A stretch of 64,000 nt of DNA from Caulobacteraceae bacterium (GTDB lineage Bacteria; Pseudomonadota; Alphaproteobacteria; Caulobacterales; Caulobacteraceae). The position numbers and the translations under genes were made by a program. Within the stretch, counting starts at the first letter, position 1. The number at the start of each line of letters is the position of its first letter. The stretch is taken from NCBI GenBank assembly GCA_025450315.1, contig JANWHQ010000091.1:61379-125378 (forward strand), in the 5' to 3' direction. Positions 1 through 8,297 of the stretch are shown one piece after another. Below the pieces are notes generated by a model. It searched no databases. It had not been told where the DNA came from and saw nothing but the letters and a program-made list of their open reading frames with translations.

Positions 1-927
1 GCCTGGTTTCTTCTGCAGGGCTGGGTGCGGCCGACGGTGCTCTGCCACGTGGGCGCCGACGGCGTGGTGACCCAGACCGACATCGCGCCACAGCCCCCGA
101 TCGACGTCGCGCTCTATGCGTCCGAAGAGCTGCTGGCCCCGGCCCGCGACGGCGCCAAGATTCCGCTGTCGGTGATCTACAAGAAGGGTTTCAAGCGCGA
201 CGGCTCTGCGCCGCTGCTGCTCTGGGCCTATGGCGCCTACGGCATCACCGAGGACCCGTCCTTCATCGCCCGCTGGCTGCCGCTCCTGGACCTCGGCGGC
301 GTGTTCGCCCTGGCCCACGTGCGCGGCGGCGGGGAGCTCGGCGAGGACTGGCACCTGGCCGGCCAGAAGCTGACCAAGGCCAACACCTGGCGCGACGACA
401 TCGACTGCGCCGAGTTCCTGATCCGCGAGCGCTTCACCAGCCCCAACAAGCTGGCGATCATGGGCGGCTCGGCCGGCGGGATCACCGTCGGCCGGTTCAT
501 GACCGAGCGGCCCGACCTGGCGGCGGTGGTGTTCGACCTGGTCGGCGTGTCCAATCCGATGCGCAGCGAATTCTCGCCCAACGGTCCGCCCAACATCCCC
601 GAGTTCGGCTCGGTGACTACCCCGGACGGCTTCAAGGCCCTGCGGGAGATGGACGCCTACCAGCACGTCAGGGACGGGATGAAATATCCTTCGGTGCTGC
701 TCACCACCGGCCTGAACGATCCGCGCGTCTCTTCCTGGGAGCCCACCAAGATGACCGCGCGGCTGCAGGCGGCGAACGCGTCGAGGAATCCGATCATCCT
801 GCGCGTGGAGACCGACGCCGGCCATGGCATCGGCTCGACCCGCGGCCAGCGCGACCGCGAGACCGGCGACGAGCTGGCCTTCATGCTCTGGCGCACCGGC
901 GATCCGCGCTACCAGCCCAAACATTAG
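1..927 (+). CDS. Prolyl oligopeptidase family serine peptidase (S9), C-terminal part, cut by window edge
   Basis: The reading frame is open from base 1, so the start lies upstream; 308 residues are visible. This is the alpha/beta-hydrolase catalytic domain of the S9A family, which cleaves short peptides after proline. The nucleophile lies in GGSAGG (Ser codon 469-471), the acid in GLNDPRV and the histidine in DAGHGIG near the C-terminus, so the triad is complete. The lead-in VIYKKGFKRDG and LLLWAYGAYG is typical of the family. The N-terminal beta-propeller that filters substrates is outside the window. Known S9A enzymes are cytosolic or periplasmic; no signal peptide can be judged here. Confidence 0.93.
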   Translation, partial: AWFLLQGWVRPTVLCHVGADGVVTQTDIAPQPPIDVALYASEELLAPARDGAKIPLSVIYKKGFKRDGSAPLLLWAYGAYGITEDPSFIARWLPLLDLGGVFALAHVRGGGELGEDWHLAGQKLTKANTWRDDIDCAEFLIRERFTSPNKLAIMGGSAGGITVGRFMTERPDLAAVVFDLVGVSNPMRSEFSPNGPPNIPEFGSVTTPDGFKALREMDAYQHVRDGMKYPSVLLTTGLNDPRVSSWEPTKMTARLQAANASRNPIILRVETDAGHGIGSTRGQRDRETGDELAFMLWRTGDPRYQPKH

Positions 928-1030
928 GCCGTTCGCGCGCAGGGGAAATGGGAGGGACGTCAGGCGTTGATCCTGAGGCGCGGGCGCCCGATAAGGGCCT
1001 GCCGTTTATATCAGTCCAGGATATTTCCCC

Positions 1031-1267
1031 ATGTCGTCTTCCCAGGATCCCTCCGCCCCGGCCGCCGAACACGGCTACGGCGGCGGCCGCACGGCCCGTC
1101 CTCTGTTCGCGCTGATTCCGATCGGCATCCTGCTGGTGATCGTGCTGGCCATGCTGGCGGAAGGTCTGCACGTCATGACCTCGCCCTACGACTCCTCGGC
1201 GGGCGAGGCCGGCATCGCCCAGGCCACCACCCCGAGCGCCGGGCCCGGCGCGCTCACCCACGGATGA
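1031..1267 (+). CDS. Small single-pass membrane protein, unknown function
   Basis: A 78-residue protein with a short hydrophilic N-terminus rich in Ala, Gly and Pro, one hydrophobic segment at about residues 29-46 (LFALIPIGILLVIVLAML) and an Ala/Gly-rich tail. The tail probably lies in the periplasm. No family is recognised. It sits between two peptidase genes on the same strand with about 100 nt on each side, and is probably transcribed separately from the first. The start is the first ATG in frame, preceded by a weak purine stretch (CAGGATATTTCCCC). The clean membrane segment supports a real gene; function is unknown. Confidence 0.7.
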   Translation: MSSSQDPSAPAAEHGYGGGRTARPLFALIPIGILLVIVLAMLAEGLHVMTSPYDSSAGEAGIAQATTPSAGPGALTHG

Positions 1268-1370
1268 ACCTTCGCCTCAGCGTCGAGGACGGGGCAGGGA
1301 CGCCTCTTCAAATGCGGCGGACTTCGTGCTTCATGCCTCGCTGATCGCATCCAGTGAGGGAATTCTACCC

Positions 1371-3041
1371 TTGAAGCACGCCGCGCCCATGGCCTTCGCC
1401 ATGTCCCTGATCGCTCTCAGCGCCGCCCAGGCGGCCGAAAGCCCGCCCAAGACGCCCGCGCCGTCGCCGGACAAGGCCAGCGCCACCGCGACCGCCTCAC
1501 CCAACCGAGGCGTGATCTTCTCGCCCGAGAGCTCGACCAGCGAAGGCTCGGTGACCGTGGGCGGCCAGAAGATCGACTACCGCGCGGTGGCCGGCACCAT
1601 CGTCGTGCACCCCAAGGGCTGGGACGACGCGGCCGCCCGCGAGGCCCAGGAGAAGGCCGACACCAAGAGCGCCGACAAGGACCTGGACGACGCCTCCAAT
1701 CCCAAGGCCGAGGCGTCGATGTTCTACGTGGCCTATTTCAAGAACGGCGTCCCTTCGCCGGACCGGCCGGTCACCTTCGTCTACAATGGCGGTCCCGGCT
1801 CCTCGAGCGTGTGGCTGCACATGGGCGCCTGGGGCCCGCGCCGCGTGATCACCGAGGACGACACCCACACCCCGGCCGCGCCCTACCGGGTGGTCGACAA
1901 CGCCTACAGCCTGCTCGACGTCACCGACCTGGTGTTCGTGGATGCGCCGGGGACCGGCTTCAGCCGCATCGCCGGCAAGGACAAGGAAAAGGCCTTCTAC
2001 GGCGTCGACGCCGACGCCTACGCCTTCGGCCAGTTCATCCTGGGCTTCCTGTCGCAGTACGGCCGCTGGAACTCGCCCAAGTACCTCTTCGGCGAGAGCT
2101 ACGGCACGCCCCGCTCGGCGGTGCTGGTCAACGAACTGGAGACCGACCACGACGTCGACTTCAACGGCGTCATCCTGCTGTCGCAGATCCTGAACTTCGA
2201 CCTCAGCCCGGACGAGCCGGAATTCAATCCGGGTACGGACCAACCCTATATCGTCGCCCTTCCCACCTACGCGGCCACGGCCTGGTATCACAACCGCCTG
2301 CCGGGTCCGAAGCCGGACCTGGACGCCCTGCTACGCGACGTCGAGCAGTTCGCCACCACCGACTACGCTGCGGCGCTGCAACAGGGCTCGGAGCTTTCGC
2401 CCGAGCGCCGCCAGGCCATCGCCCAGCGTCTCGGCCAGTTCACCGGCCTGCCGGTCGACTACATCCTGAAGGCCGATCTTCGGATCAACGGCGGCGAGTT
2501 CGAGAAGATGCTGCAGGATCCGCAGGGTCTGACCACCGGCCGGCTCGACACCCGCTTCTCGGGCCCGCCGCTGGATCCGCTGAGCAAGGAGGCCGAATAC
2601 GATCCCCAGTCCGCGGCGATCAGCTCGGCCTATGTCTCGGCCTTCAACGCCTACGTCCGCGACACGCTTCATTTCGGCGGGGACCGCACCTACAAGCCCG
2701 AGATCTCGCTGGGCAAGTTCTGGAGCGCCGACCACCAGCCGCCGGGCGCCCACTCGCCCCAGCGCGGGATCCTGAACGTGATGCCCGACCTGGCCTCGGC
2801 GATGAAGTACAACCCCCAGCTGAAGGTGATGCTGCTGGGCGGCTATTTCGACCTCGCCACGCCCTTCTACGAAGGCTGGTACGAGATGCATCACCTGCAG
2901 ATCCCCGCCAGCCTGACCGGCAACATCGAGTACCGCTACTATCGCTCGGGCCACATGGTCTATGCGCACGAGGAATCGCTGAAGAAGATGCATGACGACG
3001 TCGCGGGCTTCATCCGGCAGACCGACAACCTCGGCCGCTAG
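1371..3041 (+). CDS. Serine carboxypeptidase-like protein (peptidase family S10), secreted
   Basis: An S10-family carboxypeptidase of the bacterial type, which removes C-terminal residues from peptides. The nucleophile is in GESYG (about residue 243 from the start chosen here), with the family signature NGGPGSSS further upstream (oxyanion region), GGYFDLATP (acid) and SGHMVY (His) near the end. The TTG at 1371 is preferred over the in-frame ATG at 1326 because GAGGG lies about 10 nt upstream and it gives a compact signal peptide beginning MKHAAPMAFAMSL and ending near AQAAES. A low-complexity Ala/Pro/Ser/Thr linker follows the signal peptide. Its length (556 aa) is normal for this group. It is probably periplasmic and may act with the other peptidases and the peptide importer nearby. 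Confidence 0.9.
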   Translation: MKHAAPMAFAMSLIALSAAQAAESPPKTPAPSPDKASATATASPNRGVIFSPESSTSEGSVTVGGQKIDYRAVAGTIVVHPKGWDDAAAREAQEKADTKSADKDLDDASNPKAEASMFYVAYFKNGVPSPDRPVTFVYNGGPGSSSVWLHMGAWGPRRVITEDDTHTPAAPYRVVDNAYSLLDVTDLVFVDAPGTGFSRIAGKDKEKAFYGVDADAYAFGQFILGFLSQYGRWNSPKYLFGESYGTPRSAVLVNELETDHDVDFNGVILLSQILNFDLSPDEPEFNPGTDQPYIVALPTYAATAWYHNRLPGPKPDLDALLRDVEQFATTDYAAALQQGSELSPERRQAIAQRLGQFTGLPVDYILKADLRINGGEFEKMLQDPQGLTTGRLDTRFSGPPLDPLSKEAEYDPQSAAISSAYVSAFNAYVRDTLHFGGDRTYKPEISLGKFWSADHQPPGAHSPQRGILNVMPDLASAMKYNPQLKVMLLGGYFDLATPFYEGWYEMHHLQIPASLTGNIEYRYYRSGHMVYAHEESLKKMHDDVAGFIRQTDNLGR

Positions 3042-3074
3042 ACCCAGCCGCGCCGGTTGCGTGAGGCGCGCGCG

Positions 3075-3099
3075 GGAACGCCTCGGGGGCGCATGCGTT
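3075..3099 (+). promoter_or_regulatory. Candidate EcfG (general stress sigma) promoter
   Basis: GGAAC at 3075-3079 and CGTT at 3096-3099 are separated by exactly 16 nt, matching the established alphaproteobacterial EcfG/SigT consensus GGAAC-N16/17-CGTT. It ends 34 nt before the ATG of the 65-residue gene at 3134 and points at it. The match to the consensus is seen directly; sigma specificity is inferred. Confidence 0.65.
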
Positions 3100-3133
3100 T
3101 CGGCGACGGTCGGCTTTCCGACATAGGGCTGTC

Positions 3134-3331
3134 ATGCTTCCGAAGGTTTCGTTCTTCGACCAGGCCGCCGAGAAGCTTCGCGAGGCGATGGGGACCTCCG
3201 CCTCGGGGCTTGAGCGCATGCGGCTGATGGACGAGGCGCTGGCGCTCTATCACCTGCACCAGGACCAGGTCTCCAGGGAGTCCGCCGGCGCCCGGCCGGT
3301 CTTGGAGGCCGACGCCGCACCGGGCGGCTGA
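3134..3331 (+). CDS. Small hypothetical protein, probable general-stress gene
   Basis: A 65-residue protein with no signal peptide or membrane segment. It is mostly charged and helical: residues 8-45 (FDQAAEKLREAM, then GLERMRLMDEALALYHLH) look like two amphipathic helices, followed by a short disordered tail. I do not recognise a family. The main support is a perfect EcfG-type promoter 35 nt upstream and an ATG start on the same strand, in a stretch otherwise empty between the S10 peptidase and the TadE cluster. The length and helix pattern would suit a small dimer or adaptor protein, but this is a guess. Confidence 0.62.
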   Translation: MLPKVSFFDQAAEKLREAMGTSASGLERMRLMDEALALYHLHQDQVSRESAGARPVLEADAAPGG

Positions 3332-3575
3332 CCTCGTCGTTCGATGCCGGCCGCGACCGGGCATCGCAGGCGCGCGCCTAGCCCGCGGAAGGGAATCTTA
3401 ACGCCGCCGCGGCATGCTGCGCTCAAAGTGAAGCTTGCGCCTTCAAGGCGGCCGTTCGGCCGCGCCGCCGCCTGAGGGACGGGCGGCTCACCGGCGAGGC
3501 ACGGGCCGCCCATTGGGCGGGGGCGATGTCGCCGTCCGCGTGTGCGCCATCTGCAACCGCCGCCAACCGACCCCG

Positions 3576-4109
3576 ATGAGAACCGGTCTGAAGCCTAATG
3601 TCCTGGAGATGCTGCGCGATACCGGCGCGGCGACGGCGCTCGAGTTCGCCATCCTGTCGATCCCTCTGATCGCCCTGATCCTGTTCAGCCTGCAGCTGGC
3701 GATCGTGTCGTTCTACGACCAGGCCCTGCAGACGGCCGCCGAACAGGCCGCGCGCCAGCTGATGACCGGCAGCGCCCAGGATTCAAGCCTCAGCCAGTCG
3801 CAGTTCAAGAACGTGGTCTGCGCCAAGGCCAGCCTGTTCACCTGTTCGGGGCTGATGGTGGACGTGCAGTCGGCCTCGGCCTTCTCGCAGATCGACACCT
3901 CGTCGCTGGCGCCGACCTACAATTCGTCCGGCGCGGTGACCAGCAGCTGGAACTACAGCCCCGGCGCGGCCGGCGACATCGTCATCATGCGGGTGATGTA
4001 CGGCTGGCCGATCGTCGGCGGACCCTTCGCCTTCGGCCTCGCCAACCAGCCGAACGGGACCTTCCTGATGGTCGCGACGGCGGTGTTCAAGAACGAGCCC
4101 TACCAATGA
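3576..4109 (+). CDS. TadE-like pseudopilin
   Basis: A 177-residue protein with a short cytoplasmic N-terminus, then the TadE-type segment TGAATALEFAILSIPLI at about residues 16-36. This hydrophobic helix carries the Glu seen in class IV prepilin-like proteins, and is followed by a coiled region (ALQTAAEQAARQL) and a Ser/Thr-rich periplasmic domain. TadE proteins are minor pseudopilins of tight-adherence (Flp) pili and are processed by a dedicated prepilin peptidase. It overlaps the next gene by 4 nt (ATGA), so the two are translationally coupled. The start is the ATG just before RTGLKPNVLEMLRD; longer in-frame starts would add a low-complexity extension. No pilus secretion ATPase or major pilin gene is nearby. 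Confidence 0.85.
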   Translation: MRTGLKPNVLEMLRDTGAATALEFAILSIPLIALILFSLQLAIVSFYDQALQTAAEQAARQLMTGSAQDSSLSQSQFKNVVCAKASLFTCSGLMVDVQSASAFSQIDTSSLAPTYNSSGAVTSSWNYSPGAAGDIVIMRVMYGWPIVGGPFAFGLANQPNGTFLMVATAVFKNEPYQ

Positions 4110-4654
4110 CGCCGAGCAGGCTCGGTCAATTCTGGCGGGCGTGGCGGCGCGACGGCCGCGGCGTGGCGGCGGTCGAGTTCGCCTTGACCGTGCCGTTGCT
4201 GATCCTCGCATGCCTGGGCGGCTACGAGGCGTTCCAGGCCGCGGCGGCCTACCGCAAGCTCTCGTCCACCACCGTCCAGCTGACCAATGTGGTGTCGCAG
4301 TACACGACCATGAGCTCGAGCGACGTCTCGGCGGTGATGGGCGCCTCCTCGCAGATCATGGCGCCGTTCCCGACCTCGAACCTCAGCATCGTCCTGTCCG
4401 AGATCACCACCGACGGCTCCGGCAATGCGACGGTGACCTGGAGCCAACCCTACAACGGCGGCGCGGCCCTGACGCCGAATTCGAGCTATAGCCTGCCGGC
4501 CAACCTGAAGACGGCCAGCACCTCCTACATGCTGGTGCAGACCGCCTACCGATGGGCCCCGCTCGTCACCGGCGGGCCGTTCGGCACGATCAACATGACC
4601 GACGAACTCTACGGCCTGCCGCGGCAATCGTCGTCCATTCCGTACACGGGCTGA
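4106..4654 (+). CDS. TadE-like pseudopilin, second copy
   Basis: A 182-residue TadE/TadG-type pseudopilin. Residues 13-38 contain DGRGVAAVEFALTVPLLI, in which Glu is at +5 after the Gly, the pattern expected at a class IV prepilin cleavage site. A hydrophobic helix and a Ser/Thr/Asn-rich extracytoplasmic domain follow. It starts inside the stop of the previous TadE gene (ATGA overlap) and is followed after 4 nt by the TadG-like gene, so the three form one operon. The periplasmic domain differs from the first copy, so the two probably have distinct positions in the pilus or secretion assembly. Confidence 0.86.
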   Translation: MTPSRLGQFWRAWRRDGRGVAAVEFALTVPLLILACLGGYEAFQAAAAYRKLSSTTVQLTNVVSQYTTMSSSDVSAVMGASSQIMAPFPTSNLSIVLSEITTDGSGNATVTWSQPYNGGAALTPNSSYSLPANLKTASTSYMLVQTAYRWAPLVTGGPFGTINMTDELYGLPRQSSSIPYTG

Positions 4655-4658
4655 GGCG

Positions 4659-5975
4659 ATGATCTCCAAGCCCCCGACGACCGTCCGCCGATTCGCGATC
4701 AACGGGCGCGGCAACGTGGCCGTGATCTCCGCCTTCGCGCTGCTGGTCATGATGATCGCTTCGGGGGTGGCGGTCGACTACACCATGGCGGCGCGTCGCC
4801 AGGACCAGATCAACGGCATTGCGGACGCTGCGGCGCTGTCGGCCGTCACCTCCACCATGATGCAGCAGTCGTGGGGCAAGGCGAAATCCAGGGCGCGGAA
4901 GGTCTTCCTGGCGCAGATCGCCGCCGTCCCGGGCGTCACCTATTCGCCCAGCCAGATCACGGTCAGCGGCGGCGACACCGTGGGCGGGACCAACATCACC
5001 CGCACCGCCGTGGTCACCTATACGGCCAGCTCGGACAATTTCTTCGCGGCGCTGCTGGGGATGCCCAACAGCACCATCCACGGGACCTCGACGGCGGTGT
5101 CGGGCCAGGCGCCGAAGACCGATTTCTATCTGCTGCTGGACACCTCGCCCTCGATGGAGATCGCCGCCACCACCACCGGCATCAACACGATGGTGGCCAA
5201 CACCTCCTCGCAAGGGGGCTGCGCCTTCGGCTGTCACGAGTCCTATCCGGCGGCCGACCATCTGGGCAACCCGTACGGCGAGGACAACTACGCCCTGTCG
5301 CGGGCGCTCGGCGTCACCCTGAGGCTGGACCTGGTCAACGCCGCCACCCAGAACCTGATGACCACCGCCCAGACCACGGCCACTCAGAACAACACCAGCT
5401 ACCGGGCGGCCATCTACACCATGGACTACAGCGTCAATCGGCTGATCGGCATCACCGGCAACCTGACGGCGGCCAAGACGGCGGCCGCCAACATCCAGCC
5501 GCTCGAGGTCTACGACAACAACTGCCTGAGCTCGTACAACTGCAACCAGGACGAGGACTCCTACCTCGACAACGGCCTCTCCGCTCTGAACAGCGCCATG
5601 CCCGACCCGGGGCAGGGCACCAACAACAACGGCGACACGCCTCAAGAGGTGCTGATGATCGTTTCCGACGGGGTGGTCGACGAGGCCATCGGCGGCAATC
5701 GGAGCATGGCGCCGATCAACACCCTGGCCGACTGGTGCTCGACCATCAAGGCGCGGAACATCCGCATCGCCTTCCTGTACCTGACCTACAATCCCCTGCC
5801 GACCAACGCCTTCTACAACCAGAACATCGCGCCGTTTCAGAGCCAGATCGCCGCCGACGCCCAGAGCTGCGCCTCCACGGGCCTGTTCTTCGAGGTGGAC
5901 ACCGACGGCGACATCTCCGCCGCCATGACCCAGCTGTTCCAGAAGGCGGTGCAGTCGGCGCGCCTGACCCAGTAG
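4659..5975 (+). CDS. TadG-like protein with von Willebrand A domain
   Basis: A 438-residue protein. The N-terminus has one membrane segment (VAVISAFALLVMMIASGVAV, about 18-37) followed by the TadG signature region with AARRQDQINGIADAAALSA. From about residue 155 a vWA domain begins, with the MIDAS motif DTSPSM; several Cys pairs (GGCAFGCHES, NNCLSSYNC) suggest disulfides and a periplasmic location. TadG proteins belong to Tad/Flp pilus loci and are thought to contribute to envelope anchoring or assembly. It is the last gene of the three-gene operon. Because the usual cpa/tad genes are absent, this is an orphan cluster; its role in surface attachment is inferred. Confidence 0.87.
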   Translation: MISKPPTTVRRFAINGRGNVAVISAFALLVMMIASGVAVDYTMAARRQDQINGIADAAALSAVTSTMMQQSWGKAKSRARKVFLAQIAAVPGVTYSPSQITVSGGDTVGGTNITRTAVVTYTASSDNFFAALLGMPNSTIHGTSTAVSGQAPKTDFYLLLDTSPSMEIAATTTGINTMVANTSSQGGCAFGCHESYPAADHLGNPYGEDNYALSRALGVTLRLDLVNAATQNLMTTAQTTATQNNTSYRAAIYTMDYSVNRLIGITGNLTAAKTAAANIQPLEVYDNNCLSSYNCNQDEDSYLDNGLSALNSAMPDPGQGTNNNGDTPQEVLMIVSDGVVDEAIGGNRSMAPINTLADWCSTIKARNIRIAFLYLTYNPLPTNAFYNQNIAPFQSQIAADAQSCASTGLFFEVDTDGDISAAMTQLFQKAVQSARLTQ

Positions 5976-6020
5976 CCGGCTCGCGTTGTCGGCTGGGCTC
6001 GCGGCTGCTAGCCCTTAGCC

Positions 6021-7409
6021 ATGAGCATCGCTTCGCACACTGAAGAGAAGACCCTCTTCGGCCATCCGGTCGGCCTCTTCTATCTGTCGTTCACCGAGGC
6101 TTGGGAGCGGTTCTCCTATTACGGCATGCAGACCCTGCTGGTCCTCTACATGACCAAGCAGCTGCTTTACCCGCCGCATGTGGACCGGGTGCTGGGCTTC
6201 GGGGCGTACCGGGCGGCGCTGGAGAGCGTCTACGGCCATCTGACCCCCATCGCCTTGGCCTCGGCGACCTTCGGCCTCTACACCGGCCTCGTCTATGTGA
6301 CGCCGCTGCTGGGCGGCCTTCTGGCCGACCGGGTGCTGGGCCGCACCAGGACGGTGACCCTGGGCGCCGTGCTGATGGCGCTCGGCCACTTCCTGATGGC
6401 CTTCGACGCCAGCTTCCTGCTCGCGCTCTTCTGCCTCTTGATGGGCGTCGGCTGCTTCAAGGGCAACATCGCCACCCAGGTCGGCGACCTCTACGCCAAG
6501 GGCGACAACCGCCGGGCCGACGCCTTCCAGTTCTACATGTTCGGCATCCAGGTGGCGGTGATCGTGGCGCCGATCGTCACCGGCGGCCTGGCCCAGGAGG
6601 TCGCCTGGCACTGGGGCTTCGGCGCCGCCGGCGTCGGCATGGTGATCGGGCTTGTGATCTATCTGGCCGGCCGCAAGCACCTGCCGCGCGAGACGGCCAT
6701 CGTGCGGGGCCGGCCCAAGGCCGAGCGGCCCAAGCTGGCGCCCGGCGAGGGCAAGTCGATCTTCGTGCTGGTGCTGCTCCTGCCGGTGCTGGCCCTCTCG
6801 GCGGTGGGCAACCAGCAGATCGGCAACTCCTATCTGCTCTGGGGCGACGCCAATCTGCAGCTGACCTTCTTCGGGGTGCACACGCCGGTCACCTGGCTGG
6901 TGAGCGTCGACGCCTTCTTCGGAGCGGTGACCATGGCAGGGTCGGTGGCCTTCTGGCGCTGGTACGGGCGGCGGCGGACCGAGCCCAACGAGATCACCAA
7001 GCTGACCATCGGCACGGTCATCGCCGCCGCCGCGCCCCTGCTGCTGGCGGCGGCTTCTCTGCACCCGGCCGGCCAAAGGGTCAGCATCGCCTGGGCCCTG
7101 GCCTTCCACCTGGTCAACGACATCGGCTTCTCGAACATCTTCCCGGTGGGCCTGGCGCTCTATTCGCGCGCGGCGCCCAAGGCGATCGGCGGGACGATGA
7201 TCGCGATCTATTATCTCAGCCTGTTCCTCTGCAACATGCTGGTGGGCTGGCTGGGCGGCCTCTTCGACAAGATGCCCTCGGCCAGTTTCTGGGTGATCCA
7301 CGCCGTGCTGATCGCCGTGGCGGCGGGGCTCCTGATCCTGGCCCGCACCCTGGCCGGCCGCATCCTGGCGCCCAAGATCGACCCGGAAGCCGCCCTGGCG
7401 CCGGCCTAG
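6021..7409 (+). CDS. Proton-dependent oligopeptide transporter (POT/PTR family)
   Basis: A 462-residue inner-membrane symporter of the POT branch of the major facilitator superfamily, importing di- and tripeptides with protons. The family signature is at the N-terminus (LSFTEAWERFSYYGMQTLLV, with the ExxERFxxYG-type motif), and a second conserved stretch, GCFKGNIATQVGDLY, is near residue 150. About 12-14 hydrophobic helices can be seen. It is a single gene, 45 nt after the TadG stop. It converges on rlmJ: the two genes end in the same CTAG tetranucleotide, each using it as TAG on its own strand. Likely physiological partners are the many secreted peptidases in the window. Confidence 0.93.
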   Translation: MSIASHTEEKTLFGHPVGLFYLSFTEAWERFSYYGMQTLLVLYMTKQLLYPPHVDRVLGFGAYRAALESVYGHLTPIALASATFGLYTGLVYVTPLLGGLLADRVLGRTRTVTLGAVLMALGHFLMAFDASFLLALFCLLMGVGCFKGNIATQVGDLYAKGDNRRADAFQFYMFGIQVAVIVAPIVTGGLAQEVAWHWGFGAAGVGMVIGLVIYLAGRKHLPRETAIVRGRPKAERPKLAPGEGKSIFVLVLLLPVLALSAVGNQQIGNSYLLWGDANLQLTFFGVHTPVTWLVSVDAFFGAVTMAGSVAFWRWYGRRRTEPNEITKLTIGTVIAAAAPLLLAAASLHPAGQRVSIAWALAFHLVNDIGFSNIFPVGLALYSRAAPKAIGGTMIAIYYLSLFLCNMLVGWLGGLFDKMPSASFWVIHAVLIAVAAGLLILARTLAGRILAPKIDPEAALAPA

Positions 7410-8230
7410 GCCGGCGTCAGCGGATCCACCGCCCAGCGGGCCGAGCCGTTTCCCAGCAGGGCCGAGAGCTCCTCGCACAGGGCCGCGAGCTTCTCGTCCA
7501 GCTTCCACGGCGCGTTGCAGACCAGAAGGCCCGAGCCCGGCAGGCTGTTCTCTTCCCAGAGGAAGGGCGACAGCTCGGCCCTGAGGGCCTTGGGAAAGGG
7601 CGTCGCCTGGGCGGCCGCAGCCAGCGCGCCGCTGGTCTTGCGGTCCTTGAGCGGATACCAGGCCATGAAGATCCCGCTCGGCCAGCGCTTCAGCCCCGTG
7701 GTCAGGGCGCCGATCAGCCGGTCGGTCTCGTCCGGCTGCTCGAACGGCGGATCGATGAACACCAGCCCGCGCCGCTCGGGGGGCGGGACCAGGGCGCCGA
7801 CGGCCTCATAGCCGTCGCGGTGGTGCACGGCGACGCGCGGCTCGCCCCGGTAGCGGGCCTTCAACGCCTCGGCGTCGGCCGGATGCAGCTCGCAGGCCAT
7901 CAGCCGGTCGTCCTGTCGCAGCAGGGCGCGGACGATCTCGGGCGAGCCCGGACAGGTCTTCAGCCCGCCGGGGTTCAGGGCCGCGATGAGATCGGAATAG
8001 GCCGGCGCCGCCTCGAGCCTCCGGCCGAAGATCCGCGCCACGCCCTGCCGCCACTCCGGCGAGCGCTGGGCCTCGTCGCTCTCCAGGTCGTAGGCGCCCA
8101 GGCCAGCGTGGGTGTCCAGCACGGCGAACGGCTGGGGCTTGGCCCGCAGATGCTCCAGCACCAGCGCCAGGGCCGCATGCTTGAAGACGTCCGCGTGGTT
8201 GCCCGCGTGGAAGGCGTGCCGGTAGTTCAT
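7406..8230 (-). CDS. rlmJ: 23S rRNA (adenine-2030-N6)-methyltransferase RlmJ
   Basis: A 274-residue cytosolic SAM-dependent methyltransferase that modifies A2030 of 23S rRNA. The N-terminus MNYRHAFHAGNHADVFKH is diagnostic of RlmJ. The region around LDTHAGLGAYDL (about 38-49) is the SAM-binding glycine motif, and FIDPPFEQ (about 160) is the DPPF-type catalytic motif of N6-adenine methyltransferases. The length matches the family (about 280). Its stop overlaps the stop of the convergent POT gene within one CTAG. It is probably a single-gene unit. Confidence 0.95.
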   Translation of the reverse strand: MNYRHAFHAGNHADVFKHAALALVLEHLRAKPQPFAVLDTHAGLGAYDLESDEAQRSPEWRQGVARIFGRRLEAAPAYSDLIAALNPGGLKTCPGSPEIVRALLRQDDRLMACELHPADAEALKARYRGEPRVAVHHRDGYEAVGALVPPPERRGLVFIDPPFEQPDETDRLIGALTTGLKRWPSGIFMAWYPLKDRKTSGALAAAAQATPFPKALRAELSPFLWEENSLPGSGLLVCNAPWKLDEKLAALCEELSALLGNGSARWAVDPLTPA

Positions 8231-8297
8231 CGCCTCCGTTTAGCGGGACGGCCGGAGCGTGACAGCCGAAACCGCTGCACACTTCCGCCAAACGCGC

